From Rhizobium deserti (lineage in GTDB: Bacteria > Pseudomonadota > Alphaproteobacteria > Rhizobiales > Rhizobiaceae), in the NCBI RefSeq assembly GCF_004358025.1, contig NZ_SMTL01000001.1, positions 744,001 through 808,000 on the forward strand: a DNA stretch of 64,000 nucleotides. Reading direction: 5' to 3'. The notes under the pieces were generated by a model. The model saw nothing but the letters and a program-made list of their open reading frames with translations, was not told the origin of the DNA and searched no databases. Positions 8,611 through 16,943 of this stretch are shown here, piece after piece (position 1 is the first letter of the stretch; every line of letters starts with the position of its first letter). Both the position numbers and the translations under genes were made by a program.

Positions 8611-9159
8611 ATGGAAGCCTTCCCGGCCGTGCAAGCCTCAACGCTCGCGGACCCGTCAGACATAGCTACGGCGATCGACTTCGTTAACAGGGTCAACTGG
8701 CTCTTCGAGACGTGGGACGTCGAAAAGATGATCGACGCATTCGTTCCGGAAGCGGTCGCCTATCATTTTCACGGCACCATACGCGGCCACGACGAGATCC
8801 GCCACTTCTTCGAAGTAGACTACCCCTACCTAATCCCCGGAGTTGGGCGCCACGCGACCAACCATATCGTCGACAAGGATGGCGACGGCGTCGTCGTGCG
8901 GTATCACAACCTGCTCGTGCGTCATGCGAACGTCGAGGATTCACGTCTGGTGGGTTCGGGAGAAATGATGGAGAGCGGCGACGATCTTCCTGGCATATGG
9001 CTCTACTCGCCGATGCGGGACCGGCTGCGCCGCACCAAGACCGGCTGGAAGATTTTTGAACGATACATTGGTGGAACGACTACGAACAAGCGGCTTTCGC
9101 CGGCCACCACAGCGGCCGGCGCCTTTGCCGACTACATGCCGCCGACAAAGGCAGCATAG
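8611..9159 (+). CDS. NTF2-like/SnoaL-type small hydrolase or isomerase-like protein
   Basis: A 182-residue protein whose first ~145 residues fit the cone-shaped NTF2/SnoaL fold: a helical start with FVNRVNWLFETWDVEKMIDAF, then FHGTIRGHDEIRHFF, and a beta-rich end with TGWKIFERY. Family members are catalytic (cyclases, isomerases, dehydratases) or simply bind small hydrophobic molecules, so no specific reaction can be given. ATG 8611 follows AAGGA; an earlier in-frame ATG would start inside the operator-like palindrome at 8561-8574. It lies 100 nt upstream of a short-chain dehydrogenase in the same direction, and the two are probably co-transcribed. A GC-rich hairpin at 9184-9220 lies between them. 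Confidence 0.8.
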   Translation: MEAFPAVQASTLADPSDIATAIDFVNRVNWLFETWDVEKMIDAFVPEAVAYHFHGTIRGHDEIRHFFEVDYPYLIPGVGRHATNHIVDKDGDGVVVRYHNLLVRHANVEDSRLVGSGEMMESGDDLPGIWLYSPMRDRLRRTKTGWKIFERYIGGTTTNKRLSPATTAAGAFADYMPPTKAA

Positions 9160-9183
9160 TCGGGCGGGGTCCCAACCCCCGCA

Positions 9184-9220
9184 GAGGCGGCGGCGGTCTC
9201 CCCTCCTCCGACGCCGCCTC
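9184..9220 (+). terminator. GC-rich stem-loop between NTF2-like and SDR genes
   Basis: GAGGCGGCG pairs with CGCCGCCTC across a 19-nt loop. There is no U-tract, so it may only be a partial terminator or mRNA-stability structure setting different levels for the two genes. Confidence 0.35.
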
Positions 9221-9258
9221 ACCGCGTTCATCCTAGACTTAAAACGAAAGGTACTCCC

Positions 9259-10053
9259 ATGAAGATTGACCTCACCGGCAGGACGGCGCTCATTACCGGA
9301 TCGTCAGGCGGAATAGGATTCGCAGCTGCAGCCGCACTGGCCTCCTCCGGCGCAAGCGTCGTCGTTAACGGCCGCAGTTCCGAGAAGGTCGACGCCGCTG
9401 TCGAGCGCCTGCGGTCTCTCTCGCCGTCGTCTTCGGCTCAAGGATTCGTAGGCGATCTTTCAAAGGCCGACGTTGCTGAAAAACTGCTGGAGGCGCATCC
9501 GGAATGCGACGTCCTAATAAATAATCTGGGGATGTACGCCTGGAAGGACTTCTTCGAGACGTCGGACGCCGAGTGGGAGGATTTCGTGTCTGTCAACGTC
9601 ACCTCCGGCATCCGCCTTTCCCGCCTATATATGCCGGGGATGATGCGGAAAGGATGGGGCCGAGTGATCTTCGTCTCCTCCGAAAGCGCGATCAATATTC
9701 CCGCCGACATGATTCACTACGGGATCACCAAAACTGCTCAGCTCGCCCTGTCCAGAGGCCTTGCGAAAAGGGCTGCAGGGACTGGGGTGACAGTCAACTC
9801 GGTTCTCCCAGGTCCCACCCTATCCGACGGCGTTGTATCCATGCTGGAAGGCGCGACCGGACTTAAGGGCGAAGGGATCCTCGGAGCCGCTGACGACTTC
9901 GTCAAGGCCAACAGGCCCACCTCCATCATCGGCCGTACCGCGACCGTCGAGGAAGTAGCCAACATGATCCTCTACGTCGCATCGCCCCTCTCCTCGGCGA
10001 CGACGGGGGCGGCTCTGCGAGTCGAAGGTGGCATCGTGGACACAGCGTTCTAG
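9259..10053 (+). CDS. Short-chain dehydrogenase/reductase
   Basis: A 264-residue classical SDR with the cofactor-binding TGSSGGIG near residues 14-21, an NNLG motif in place of NNAG, and the catalytic Ser, Tyr and Lys (SSESA, then HYGITKTA). The Arg after the second beta strand (NGRSSEK) suggests NADP(H). It follows the NTF2-like gene and probably works on the same small carbonyl or alcohol compound. It is closely similar to the SDR at 25734-26525: the active-site stretch is nearly the same in both, with DMIHYG and NSVLPGPT shared. The two are therefore paralogues within 16 kb. The substrate is unknown. Confidence 0.92.
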   Translation: MKIDLTGRTALITGSSGGIGFAAAAALASSGASVVVNGRSSEKVDAAVERLRSLSPSSSAQGFVGDLSKADVAEKLLEAHPECDVLINNLGMYAWKDFFETSDAEWEDFVSVNVTSGIRLSRLYMPGMMRKGWGRVIFVSSESAINIPADMIHYGITKTAQLALSRGLAKRAAGTGVTVNSVLPGPTLSDGVVSMLEGATGLKGEGILGAADDFVKANRPTSIIGRTATVEEVANMILYVASPLSSATTGAALRVEGGIVDTAF

Positions 10054-10272
10054 TAGCAACGTCGGCCGGCTCGACGCCCGAGGCTGCCCACAGGGGTTCT
10101 TTATCGGTGCGTTCATTGAAAGCATCATTCTGTTGAGCTCGCCTCGGCCGGCTGGCCGCGGCACTGACGATTAGGTGCCCCAGCGCGCGCCGCGGCGACT
10201 CCTCCAATCTCGGCCTGCGAAGCGGCCTCAGTCACTCATAGGGAAGGTCCTTGGGCGGCTGTCGGCGTGTAG

Positions 10273-11121
10273 TCATGCCGCGACGAACCGGTATGTCCTG
10301 CCGGAGCGCTCCACGCGGCCCAGCCCGCTGCCAAGCCAATGGTAGCCAAGGACGTCATATGAACTTGCGGCGAGCTCGTCCAGCAGCCGCTTCCGGGTTC
10401 GAACACCGATGTCCCGGTCCACGTCGAAGCCGAAGCCCCAGTCCGGGTTCTCGAATGGCACCAGAGGATTGGTTATGGCGTCGCCGACGATGAAGAGGCC
10501 TTCGCCGCCATGCAGATGGAGCGACAGATGGCCGGGCGTATGACCAGGAGTCGCGCGGGCAACCAGACCCTCTACGACCTCCTGCCCGTCGCGGAGGAGT
10601 GTCAGAGAGTCACCCATAGCGGAGAAGCATTTGACCGCAAGATCCGCGAACGCATGGAGGCTCTCGGGCCTCCGGCCTTTGAATTCGGGATCACGCCAAA
10701 AGGCGTATTCGGCCTGGCCGACGAAGTAGGAAGCATTGGCGAAAACCGCCGCGCCCTCACCGTCGATCATTCCGCCGACGTGGTCCGGGTGCATGTGGGT
10801 GAAGACGATCTTTGTTACGTCCTGAGGTATGATGCCGTGGAGTCGCAGATTTTCGACCAGATTTCCTGCTGTATCCTGGAAGCTTCTTCCCGAGCCTGCA
10901 TCGACCAGAATGACGTCGTCGCCCTTCCTCAGAACCGGGACGTGCGCACTCATGGGAGCGCTCCCCCATCCTCCTCCAAGCCTTGCAAGCCAGTAAGGGC
11001 GCTCCGTTTCCGGAGCGTCCGGCACCACTATGGCCGCCGGAAGCACAATGATCCCATCGGATGCGAGCGTCAGTTCGAAGTCGCCATAGCGGAGCGGCCG
11101 AAGATCATGAGGATCCTGCAT
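10273..11121 (-). CDS. MBL-fold metallo-hydrolase
   Basis: The 282-residue product carries the zinc-binding HMHPDH motif near residue 115, a downstream His in ATPGHTPGH, and a later Asp in VGDAITNP, completing a two-metal site. The family includes lactonases, glyoxalase II-like enzymes and quorum-quenching hydrolases. The layout resembles AHL lactonase-like MBL enzymes, but the substrate cannot be fixed from sequence. ATG 11121 is chosen because AAGGAA lies about 8 nt upstream; the reading frame extends further but without a ribosome site. It is divergent from a GlxA-type regulator across 68 bp that contain an inverted repeat (11131-11157), so that regulator probably controls it. Confidence 0.9.
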   Translation of the reverse strand: MQDPHDLRPLRYGDFELTLASDGIIVLPAAIVVPDAPETERPYWLARLGGGWGSAPMSAHVPVLRKGDDVILVDAGSGRSFQDTAGNLVENLRLHGIIPQDVTKIVFTHMHPDHVGGMIDGEGAAVFANASYFVGQAEYAFWRDPEFKGRRPESLHAFADLAVKCFSAMGDSLTLLRDGQEVVEGLVARATPGHTPGHLSLHLHGGEGLFIVGDAITNPLVPFENPDWGFGFDVDRDIGVRTRKRLLDELAASSYDVLGYHWLGSGLGRVERSGRTYRFVAA

Positions 11122-11130
11122 CGTTCTATT

Positions 11131-11157
11131 CCTTGTGTAAGCGTGGTTGCCACAAGG
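11131..11157. promoter_or_regulatory. Inverted repeat CCTTGTG-N13-CACAAGG in divergent promoter
   Basis: A 7-bp perfect inverted repeat with 13-bp spacing, about one and a half to two helical turns between arm centres. It lies between the MBL hydrolase (start 11121) and the GlxA-type regulator (start 11190). It is a candidate binding site for that regulator or for a repressor of both genes. Confidence 0.5.
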
Positions 11158-11189
11158 CACCAAAACCAATAGAGACACCAGAGTCGAAA

Positions 11190-12191
11190 ATGACATTATT
11201 GATGGCAATTATGACTCGACGTCGAGCAAATATCGGCATCCTCGCCTACGACGGCGCTCTCCAGTCGTGCGTGTATGGGCTGCAGGAAATGGCCAACATT
11301 GCGAACAGCTTCAGACAATGCGAGGAGGAGCCCGTCATCCGCACGGCCGTCTGGCGGGTCTCCGCTTCAGGATGCGTTGAGCCGGACCTCCCGTCGCAGC
11401 TGTTACGTTCGGACCTGGACTTCCTCGTCCTCCCACCCGTCGGACGCGGGGATCTGCCGAGCGGACCTGTCGAGCCATGCTGCTCGTGGATTGCGGCGGC
11501 GCACGGCGAAGGTGTCTGCCTCGCGTCTGCCTGCGGAGGCGCATTCTATCTTGCCGCTTCGGGAGTTGCGCGAGGAAGGCGTATCACGACCCACTGGTCG
11601 CTTGGCGAGCCGCTTGCCAAGGTCTGCGACGCCGCCGCCGTGGATACGACCGAGATGCTTCTGGACGACGGTGACCTTATCACCGCGGGAGGAATGATGG
11701 CGTGGATTCACATGGGGCTGCGTCTGATCGAGCGGCTTCTTGGACACGGCGTCATGCTCGACACGGCGAGGTTCATGGTAATCGACCCGGCCCTGCGCCC
11801 GCAAAGCCGCCATACTTCATTCAGCCCCCGCATGGACCACGGCGACCAGCAGGTGCTGGCGGTCCAGCAGTGGCTGCATGCGAACGCGGCGGCTGACGTA
11901 AGCTTGCCGAAGATCGCCGCGATGGCGAAGCTTGGAGAACGAACTTTTCTGCGCAGGTTCGCCAGAGTGACGGGACACAACCCGACCGAATATTGCCAAA
12001 GGCTGAGGGTGAGCCGTTCCCAAGGCCTTCTTGAGAGTTCTTCAATGTCGGTGGAGCAGGTTGCACACCTCTGCGGATACGAAGATCACAACTCCTTTAG
12101 AAGGCTGTTCAAGCGGTACCTGGGTGTCACTCCCGGAGAGTACCGGATGCGTTCGGCGGCCACACCCGGACGATTTACTGCAGGGCGCTGA
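11190..12191 (+). CDS. GlxA-family AraC regulator with DJ-1/PfpI domain
   Basis: The product has 333 residues. The N-terminal DJ-1/PfpI-like domain begins NIGILAYDGALQSCVYGLQE and has the elbow sequence SACGGAFYLAASG with a Cys nucleophile. RRITTHW follows, and the C-terminal AraC double HTH spans about residues 220-315 (LPKIAAMAKLGERTFLRRFA; VAHLCGYEDHNSFRRLFKRY). Alternative in-frame starts at 11202 and 11211 are equally possible because no strong ribosome site is seen. It is divergent from the MBL hydrolase and lies 33 nt upstream of the gene of unknown function at 12225. The ligand is unknown. Confidence 0.9.
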   Translation: MTLLMAIMTRRRANIGILAYDGALQSCVYGLQEMANIANSFRQCEEEPVIRTAVWRVSASGCVEPDLPSQLLRSDLDFLVLPPVGRGDLPSGPVEPCCSWIAAAHGEGVCLASACGGAFYLAASGVARGRRITTHWSLGEPLAKVCDAAAVDTTEMLLDDGDLITAGGMMAWIHMGLRLIERLLGHGVMLDTARFMVIDPALRPQSRHTSFSPRMDHGDQQVLAVQQWLHANAAADVSLPKIAAMAKLGERTFLRRFARVTGHNPTEYCQRLRVSRSQGLLESSSMSVEQVAHLCGYEDHNSFRRLFKRYLGVTPGEYRMRSAATPGRFTAGR

Positions 12192-12224
12192 ACGGCCCGT
12201 CGCCGCCAGCAATAGGAGAGTTCG

Positions 12225-12695
12225 TTGCTTACGATCACGGTAGAATACGATGGACGTCTGGCCGAGGGGGCCGCTCCGGACCTGGAGCAGGCGGCCGACA
12301 ATGCTCTTCGCCACCTATCCCGCTCGCGCGGTCAGGGGGAGTTCTTCGTCCTGGCCCGAATGAACGGTTTTCCCGCCGCTTGGGAGCAAACGGTGCCGAT
12401 GACGTACGTGTCGGCAAGCGGTTCCGGCACCCTGCATGCAAGAGATCTGGTCGAACACTACGAAGGCGCGATCGAGACGGTCGCGGCGGTCGCGGGGCTG
12501 CGTTACGGCTTCGCTGGCAAGACTCGGACAGCGATCGAAGAGGCGGCGACGTACGCGATCAGCTCCGCAAAGTTCCTTCAACGTCTCGGATGGAGGCGGG
12601 TCGACGTCGGCGCCGATCTTAGACGCGCGCTCGCAAGAACCCCTTGGTTGCGAGAAATAGACATCGATGCGCTGCTGCTCAAGCATTCGGCATGA
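12225..12695 (+). CDS. Conserved-looking protein of unknown function
   Basis: A 156-residue product that I do not recognise. It starts at TTG 12225 with GGAGAG just upstream. The sequence is soluble and mixed alpha/beta: an N-terminal strand TITVEYDGRL, a central aromatic segment (GTLHARDLVEHYEGAIETV) and a helical C-terminus (DLRRALARTPWLREIDIDALL). No signal peptide or membrane span is evident. Its position 33 nt after a GlxA-type regulator suggests co-transcription with it. A 16-bp perfect hairpin begins right at its stop codon and separates it from the convergent hydrolase. Confidence 0.65.
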   Translation: MLTITVEYDGRLAEGAAPDLEQAADNALRHLSRSRGQGEFFVLARMNGFPAAWEQTVPMTYVSASGSGTLHARDLVEHYEGAIETVAAVAGLRYGFAGKTRTAIEEAATYAISSAKFLQRLGWRRVDVGADLRRALARTPWLREIDIDALLLKHSA

Positions 12696-12729
12696 GGGAG
12701 CGGAGGCAGGACCGCCTCCGCTCCCTCAT
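12692..12729. terminator. Strong bidirectional hairpin between convergent genes
   Basis: Perfect 16-bp inverted repeat (arms ATGAGGGAGCGGAGGC, 12692-12707 and 12714-12729) with a 6-nt loop. It overlaps the stop of the gene at 12225 and lies 6 nt from the stop of the hydrolase at 12735, as expected for a shared terminator. Confidence 0.75.
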
Positions 12730-12734
12730 CGGCA

Positions 12735-13709
12735 TCAGGCCCTGGCGAATGCCAGTAGATCCTCGTTCAGCTTCTGCTTGTCGGTCACCAGAAGACCGTG
12801 CGAGCCGCCTTCGTACACTTTCAGCTGCGCGTTCGGCACGAGCTTCGCGGCCTTGGCGCCGGAAATCTCGATCGGGACGATCTGGTCGTCACTCCCGTGG
12901 ATGACGAGCGTCGGCACGGAGATCTTCGCAAGGTCCTTGCGGAAGTCGGTTTCCGAAAACGCGGTGAGCGCATGGTAGGCCGCGGGGAACCCGGTCTGCT
13001 GTCCCTGGCGCCAATATTCCTGCCGTACGCCCTCGCTGACCTTCGCGCCAGGACGGTTGAAGCTGTAGTACGGCATCGTAACGTCCAGGTTCCACTGGGA
13101 CCTGTCCGTCTCCACTGCCGAACGGAAGGTGTCGAACAGCGACTTGGGAGCTCCTTCCGGGTTGTCCGTCGTCTGGAGCAGGAAGGGCGTCACGGCCGCC
13201 ACAAGGGCGATTTTCCGGACCCGCTTCTGGCCATGACGGGCAGCATAACGCACGACCTCCCCGCCTCCCATCGAGTGCCCGACAAGAACCGCGTCCTTCA
13301 CGTCGAGCTCCTCAAGCAGGGACGCGAAGTCGTCCGCGAAGGTGTCGTAGTCGTATCCCGACGAGGGCTGGCTGGAGCGCCCGAAGCCGCGGCGGTCGTG
13401 CGCGATCACGCGGAAGCCCCGCTGGGAGAGAAAGAACATCTGGTTCTCCCAGGCGTCCGACGACAGAGGATATCCATGCGAGAACACCACCGTGGGGCCG
13501 GCGCCCCAATCCTTGTAGTAGATGGACGTACCGTCCTTCGTCTTGTGGAAGCCCGAGCTGCCGGCGATGGAAGGCTTGCTCGCAGCAGCCGTAGCCGCCG
13601 AGGGGCTCCCGAGAGCGGCTCCCACAAGTCCTGCGCCAGCGACTGCGGTCGCAGCTCCCAACAGAACACCCCGGCGCGAGCTACCATGCACGTTTTGGTT
13701 GCTAGTCAT
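12735..13709 (-). CDS. Tat-exported alpha/beta hydrolase (non-haem haloperoxidase-like)
   Basis: A 324-residue protein. The N-terminus has a twin-arginine signal (SSRRGVLLG, then a hydrophobic Ala/Gly stretch to about residue 45), so a folded periplasmic enzyme is predicted. The mature part is an alpha/beta hydrolase resembling cofactor-free chloroperoxidases/esterases: HGYPLSSDAW oxyanion region, nucleophile Ser in VGHSMGGG, acid Asp in HGSDDQIVP, His in EGGSHGLLV. The family hydrolyses esters or lactones, and the haloperoxidase activity is a side reaction. It lies 15 nt downstream of the glutathione transferase gene, in the same predicted TetR-controlled operon. Confidence 0.92.
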   Translation of the reverse strand: MTSNQNVHGSSRRGVLLGAATAVAGAGLVGAALGSPSAATAAASKPSIAGSSGFHKTKDGTSIYYKDWGAGPTVVFSHGYPLSSDAWENQMFFLSQRGFRVIAHDRRGFGRSSQPSSGYDYDTFADDFASLLEELDVKDAVLVGHSMGGGEVVRYAARHGQKRVRKIALVAAVTPFLLQTTDNPEGAPKSLFDTFRSAVETDRSQWNLDVTMPYYSFNRPGAKVSEGVRQEYWRQGQQTGFPAAYHALTAFSETDFRKDLAKISVPTLVIHGSDDQIVPIEISGAKAAKLVPNAQLKVYEGGSHGLLVTDKQKLNEDLLAFARA

Positions 13710-13724
13710 GATCCTTATCCTTTT

Positions 13725-14411
13725 TTAGAAGCCAAGGCGGCGGGCGTCTTCGGCTAGGAACTGCTGACCAGAGCGGTTTCTAACCTCGGGGAGATCCGCG
13801 ACCCTCTGGCGCCATGCACGCAGCTCAGAAAGCTCTTCCGGAACAGTCATTCCCGCGGCCTCCGCGAACGCTAGTCCAGCGAAAACAGTTATGTCGGCCA
13901 TCGAGAAGTAGTCGACGGCGACGAAGTCCCTACCCCGTAGAATGCCGTCGAAATAGCGCATCCCTTCCTCGACGGCCTGGCGGTTGCGCTGCGCCCATTC
14001 GGTCCTTCCCTGCCATTCCGGGCTCTTGAAGGCCTGCAGGGCCTCCCCGAGGCCGGGCGTGCCGTAGTGGAAGTAGATGCCGACGGGATCGATCAGCATC
14101 GCCTCGGCGCGGCGCTGCATCATGTGGATAAGTCCTTTCTCCAAAGGGGACTTGCCAGTGAACACCGGATCGCCGTCGAGGTTGTCGAGATATTCCGTGA
14201 TTGCAGTCGCCTCGGATATGAGCGTTCCATCTTCCAGCTCCAGCACTGGCACGACGCCGGACGGGTTCTTTGCGAGGAAGGCTTCCTGTTTGTGCTCGGC
14301 GCCGATCAGGTCGACCGGCACGAACTCGATCTTGCTGTCGAGGCCCTTTCCGGCCAGGACGATCCGGATGCGCGCGGGGTTCGGGAAGCCGGAGCGGTCG
14401 TAAATCTTCAC
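13725..14411 (-). CDS. Glutathione S-transferase
   Basis: A 228-residue cytosolic GST with an N-terminal thioredoxin-like domain (MKIYDRSGFPNPARIRIVL) and the glutathione-contacting ...LEDGTLISEATAITEYL stretch containing the conserved cis-Pro/Ser-Glu region. An all-helical C-terminal domain follows from about residue 90. It would conjugate electrophiles to glutathione. It leads an operon with the Tat-exported hydrolase and is divergent from a TetR gene. Three copies of a 16-bp palindromic site lie in the shared gap (14425-14541), so it is probably repressed by that TetR protein until a toxic ligand appears. Confidence 0.92.
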   Translation of the reverse strand: MKIYDRSGFPNPARIRIVLAGKGLDSKIEFVPVDLIGAEHKQEAFLAKNPSGVVPVLELEDGTLISEATAITEYLDNLDGDPVFTGKSPLEKGLIHMMQRRAEAMLIDPVGIYFHYGTPGLGEALQAFKSPEWQGRTEWAQRNRQAVEEGMRYFDGILRGRDFVAVDYFSMADITVFAGLAFAEAAGMTVPEELSELRAWRQRVADLPEVRNRSGQQFLAEDARRLGF

Positions 14412-14424
14412 TGTTAGATCTCCT

Positions 14425-14440
14425 TATCTAGTGATAGATA
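14425..14440. promoter_or_regulatory. TetR operator candidate O1 (TATCTAGTGATAGATA)
   Basis: First of three related 16-bp palindromes between the GST gene (start 14411) and the TetR gene (start 14553). Its half-sites TATCTA/TAGATA match those of the copy at 14526 at all outer positions. It lies directly upstream of the GST start. Confidence 0.65.
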
Positions 14441-14479
14441 GGCATTGTGTATATTCACATCCGGTCCTCTGTCAATATC

Positions 14480-14495
14480 TATTTATCGATAGATA
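14480..14495. promoter_or_regulatory. TetR operator candidate O2 (TATTTATCGATAGATA)
   Basis: The middle copy of the palindrome family, 55 bp centre-to-centre from the first and 46 bp from the third. The right half is identical to the other copies; the left half has one change. Confidence 0.55.
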
Positions 14496-14525
14496 GGTGT
14501 GCTTGCCATGTTTGAGTTTGCGGGT

Positions 14526-14541
14526 TATCTATTGATAGATA
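14526..14541. promoter_or_regulatory. TetR operator candidate O3 (TATCTATTGATAGATA)
   Basis: The third copy, ending 11 nt before the TetR start codon and touching its AAGGAG ribosome site. Binding here would block both transcription and translation initiation of the regulator. Confidence 0.65.
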
Positions 14542-14552
14542 AGGAGATCTCG

Positions 14553-15110
14553 ATGGACACGCGAGAGAACATCATGCACGTCGCCAAGGAGATGGTTCAG
14601 TCCCATGGCTACAATGCGCTAAGCTTCCGGGAAATCGCTAAGGCGATCGGCGTGAAGAGCGCGAGCATTCACTATCACTTCCCCACCAAGGGACACCTGG
14701 GCGCGGCGCTTGCCGCGCGGTACACCGAAGATGCTGAAAATTTCCTCGGCGCGCTGCAGGTAGAGCCGGCGCACCTTCGAGAGACGGTGAAGTCATACAT
14801 CGCCGCCTTCAGGGCCGCCCTTCTCAACGATAACCGCATGTGCCTGTGCGGGATCATGGTGGCGGAGCGTGACGACCTGCCCGACAACGTCAGGGTCGAG
14901 GTGGACCGCTTCACAGACGTGAACGTCAAATGGCTCGAAATCCTCCTGCGGAACGTCCATCCGCAGATGCCGCGAAAGGAAGCCGCATCGCGCGCCCTCG
15001 CAATCTTTTCGGCGATCGAGGGCGCTCAGCTGATCGCTCGAGGCCGTGGAGACGTGAAGGTGTTCGACACCGTCGTTGCGGCCTATACGGACGCCGGGCT
15101 GCTCCCGTAG
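14553..15110 (+). CDS. TetR/AcrR-family transcriptional regulator
   Basis: A 185-residue protein with the N-terminal TetR HTH (ALSFREIAKAIGVKSASIHYHF, about residues 23-44) and a helical ligand-binding domain containing CLCGIMVAERDDLP. It resembles regulators of the AcuR/NemR type, whose Cys residues can sense electrophiles, although that role is not established here. The ATG at 14553 is preceded by AAGGAG. It is divergent from the GST/hydrolase operon, and three palindromic sites in the gap make it the likely repressor of both directions. Confidence 0.93.
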   Translation: MDTRENIMHVAKEMVQSHGYNALSFREIAKAIGVKSASIHYHFPTKGHLGAALAARYTEDAENFLGALQVEPAHLRETVKSYIAAFRAALLNDNRMCLCGIMVAERDDLPDNVRVEVDRFTDVNVKWLEILLRNVHPQMPRKEAASRALAIFSAIEGAQLIARGRGDVKVFDTVVAAYTDAGLLP

Positions 15111-15135
15111 AGAATCTCACAGGCCACTAAAGCTG

Positions 15136-16074
15136 CTACGCCTCGCGCTTCCGGCTCGGCGGATGTCCAAACTTGGATTTGTAGGCGCGGCTGAAAGCAG
15201 CCTCGGAGTCGTAGCCTACGCTTCGTGCGACGTCCTTGACCTGCATCGGAGAGCGATGGAGGAGCTCGAAGGCGGCCGCGAGACGCCAGTTGTGCAGGTA
15301 TCGCAGTGGCGGCTCGCCGATCAGAGCCACGAAGCGACTAGCGAAGCTCGATCGAGACATGCCGGCGACCCTCGCCAGCTCCGCGACCGTCCAGTTCCGT
15401 TCCGGGTCGCGATGCAGACGCGCAAGGGCCCGGCCCACCCTGTCGTCCCCTAGTCCGCCGATCCATCCTCCGGCGCCTCCCATCGAGCGGGCCCAGGTCC
15501 TGATGCACCGGATCACAAGGATGTCGATCACACGGGAAATCATGAGGGACGCCCCCGGTTCCGGCGCCTCTATCTCGAGCAGGAGGAACTTTGCGACGTC
15601 GCCGATCAGCACGGCGGCGCTGTCATTTGCGGCCGAAATGTGGATCATCCTTGGAAGAAGCCTCAGAAGCGAGGCGGCGGCGGCCGCGTTCTCGAACTGG
15701 AATGTGGCGCTGATCGTCCTTGCCGCGGCGAGTGGCGAGGCCGTCCCGTCCAACCGCGTCCGCAGCCGGTAGCGGCTCGCCGAGTGTGGCAGAACAAGAA
15801 TGTCACCGGGTGCGAGGAAGGCTACGGCGCCCTCGCCCAGATCCAGTTCAATCGAACCGTGTTGAACCACGTGCAGCGCGGGTCCCGCCGACCAGGCGAG
15901 GTCTGTCTGCGGCTGTGAAAAGACTGCTCCCCCTCTCAGCTGGACGAACCTGAGCACCTCGGACAGCAAGTCCGGCTCGAGCTCATTTCTGGACGCTGGG
16001 GCAAGCGATCCGTCGTCTCCGTCATGTACCACGGGGAGGCCAATCTCTAGGGTCGGAGGGGTCGGATGACGCAT
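15136..16074 (-). CDS. AraC-family regulator with N-terminal cupin domain
   Basis: A 312-residue product. The N-terminal ~190 residues look like the cupin ligand domain (PF12852-type; LHVVQHGSIELDLGEG then LAPGDILVLPHSASR). The C-terminal AraC double HTH is near residues 205-305 (VAELARVAGMSRSSFASRF; DVARSVGYDSEAAFSRAYK). ATG 16074 gives the expected cupin start; the frame continues upstream without a ribosome site. It is divergent from a secreted alpha/beta hydrolase (start 16191) and converges on the TetR gene. In this family such a pairing usually means the regulator activates the neighbouring enzyme gene. Confidence 0.9.
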   Translation of the reverse strand: MRHPTPPTLEIGLPVVHDGDDGSLAPASRNELEPDLLSEVLRFVQLRGGAVFSQPQTDLAWSAGPALHVVQHGSIELDLGEGAVAFLAPGDILVLPHSASRYRLRTRLDGTASPLAAARTISATFQFENAAAAASLLRLLPRMIHISAANDSAAVLIGDVAKFLLLEIEAPEPGASLMISRVIDILVIRCIRTWARSMGGAGGWIGGLGDDRVGRALARLHRDPERNWTVAELARVAGMSRSSFASRFVALIGEPPLRYLHNWRLAAAFELLHRSPMQVKDVARSVGYDSEAAFSRAYKSKFGHPPSRKREA

Positions 16075-16190
16075 AGGGAGCCGGGCCTCAGCCGCGCCGG
16101 CACTTGCCCGGAACGCAGTTCCAGGACTGGGCGCCGATCGCGCCCTGCCAGTCCGGCACGCCAAGAACAGCAACAGTCAGGATCTACAAA

Positions 16191-16943
16191 ATGCGTAAAG
16201 TCATTATCTCGGCCACAGCCGCGCTTCTCTCGGCCTTCGCGTCCGTCGCCTCGGCCCAGACGCCGGCCAAGAACGTGGTCCTCGTGCACGGAGCATTCGT
16301 CGACGAGACGAGCTGGCAGCCGGTCGCAGACCTGCTCGCCAAGCGCGGCTACCACGTGACCCTGGTCAAGAACCCTCTCACCTCGCTGGAGGACGATGTC
16401 AGGGCAACCCGCGAGGCACTCGCGCAGCAGTCGGGTCCGACGGTTCTCGTTGGACACTCCTGGGGCGGCGTCGTCATTACCGAGGCTGGAGACGATCCCA
16501 AAGTCACGGCGCTCGTGTACGTCAGCGCGTTCGCCCCTGAAAAGGGCGAATCTGTCGCAGCTCTCGGGAAGAATGGCACTCAGACCGAAGGTATTAAGAG
16601 CATCAGAGCGGACCAGAAGGGCTTCCTTACCATCGATCCCCAGGCCTTCCCCAAGGTCATCGCGGCAGACCTCCCAGACAGCATCGGCCAGGCTCTTGCG
16701 AAGTCGCAGCTTCCGTTGAACCACGTGAAATTCGACACGGCCGTTACGCGAGCCGCCTGGCACGATAAGCCGAGCTTCTACGTGGTGAGCACGCAGGACA
16801 AGCTTCTCGACCCTCGCGACCAGCACTTCTTCGCCAACCGCATCAAGGCGCAGACCGTCGAAGTCGAGGGGAGCCACGCTTCGCTCGTGGTACGTGCAAA
16901 GGACGTCGCGGACATTATCGAGAAGGCCGCCTCCTCCAAGTGA
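16191..16943 (+). CDS. Secreted alpha/beta hydrolase
   Basis: A 250-residue protein. A Sec signal peptide (MRKVIISATAALLSAFASVA, cleavage after SAQ) precedes a compact alpha/beta hydrolase: oxyanion region VLVHGAFVDETSW, nucleophile Ser in VGHSWGG, an acid in STQDKLLDP and the catalytic His in EGSHASLV. The best family match is the small periplasmic EstC-like/salicylate-esterase-like group; the substrate is unknown. It is divergent from the AraC-type regulator at 15136-16074, across a 116-bp gap. A weak imperfect hairpin follows it at 16956-16983. Confidence 0.9.
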   Translation: MRKVIISATAALLSAFASVASAQTPAKNVVLVHGAFVDETSWQPVADLLAKRGYHVTLVKNPLTSLEDDVRATREALAQQSGPTVLVGHSWGGVVITEAGDDPKVTALVYVSAFAPEKGESVAALGKNGTQTEGIKSIRADQKGFLTIDPQAFPKVIAADLPDSIGQALAKSQLPLNHVKFDTAVTRAAWHDKPSFYVVSTQDKLLDPRDQHFFANRIKAQTVEVEGSHASLVVRAKDVADIIEKAASSK

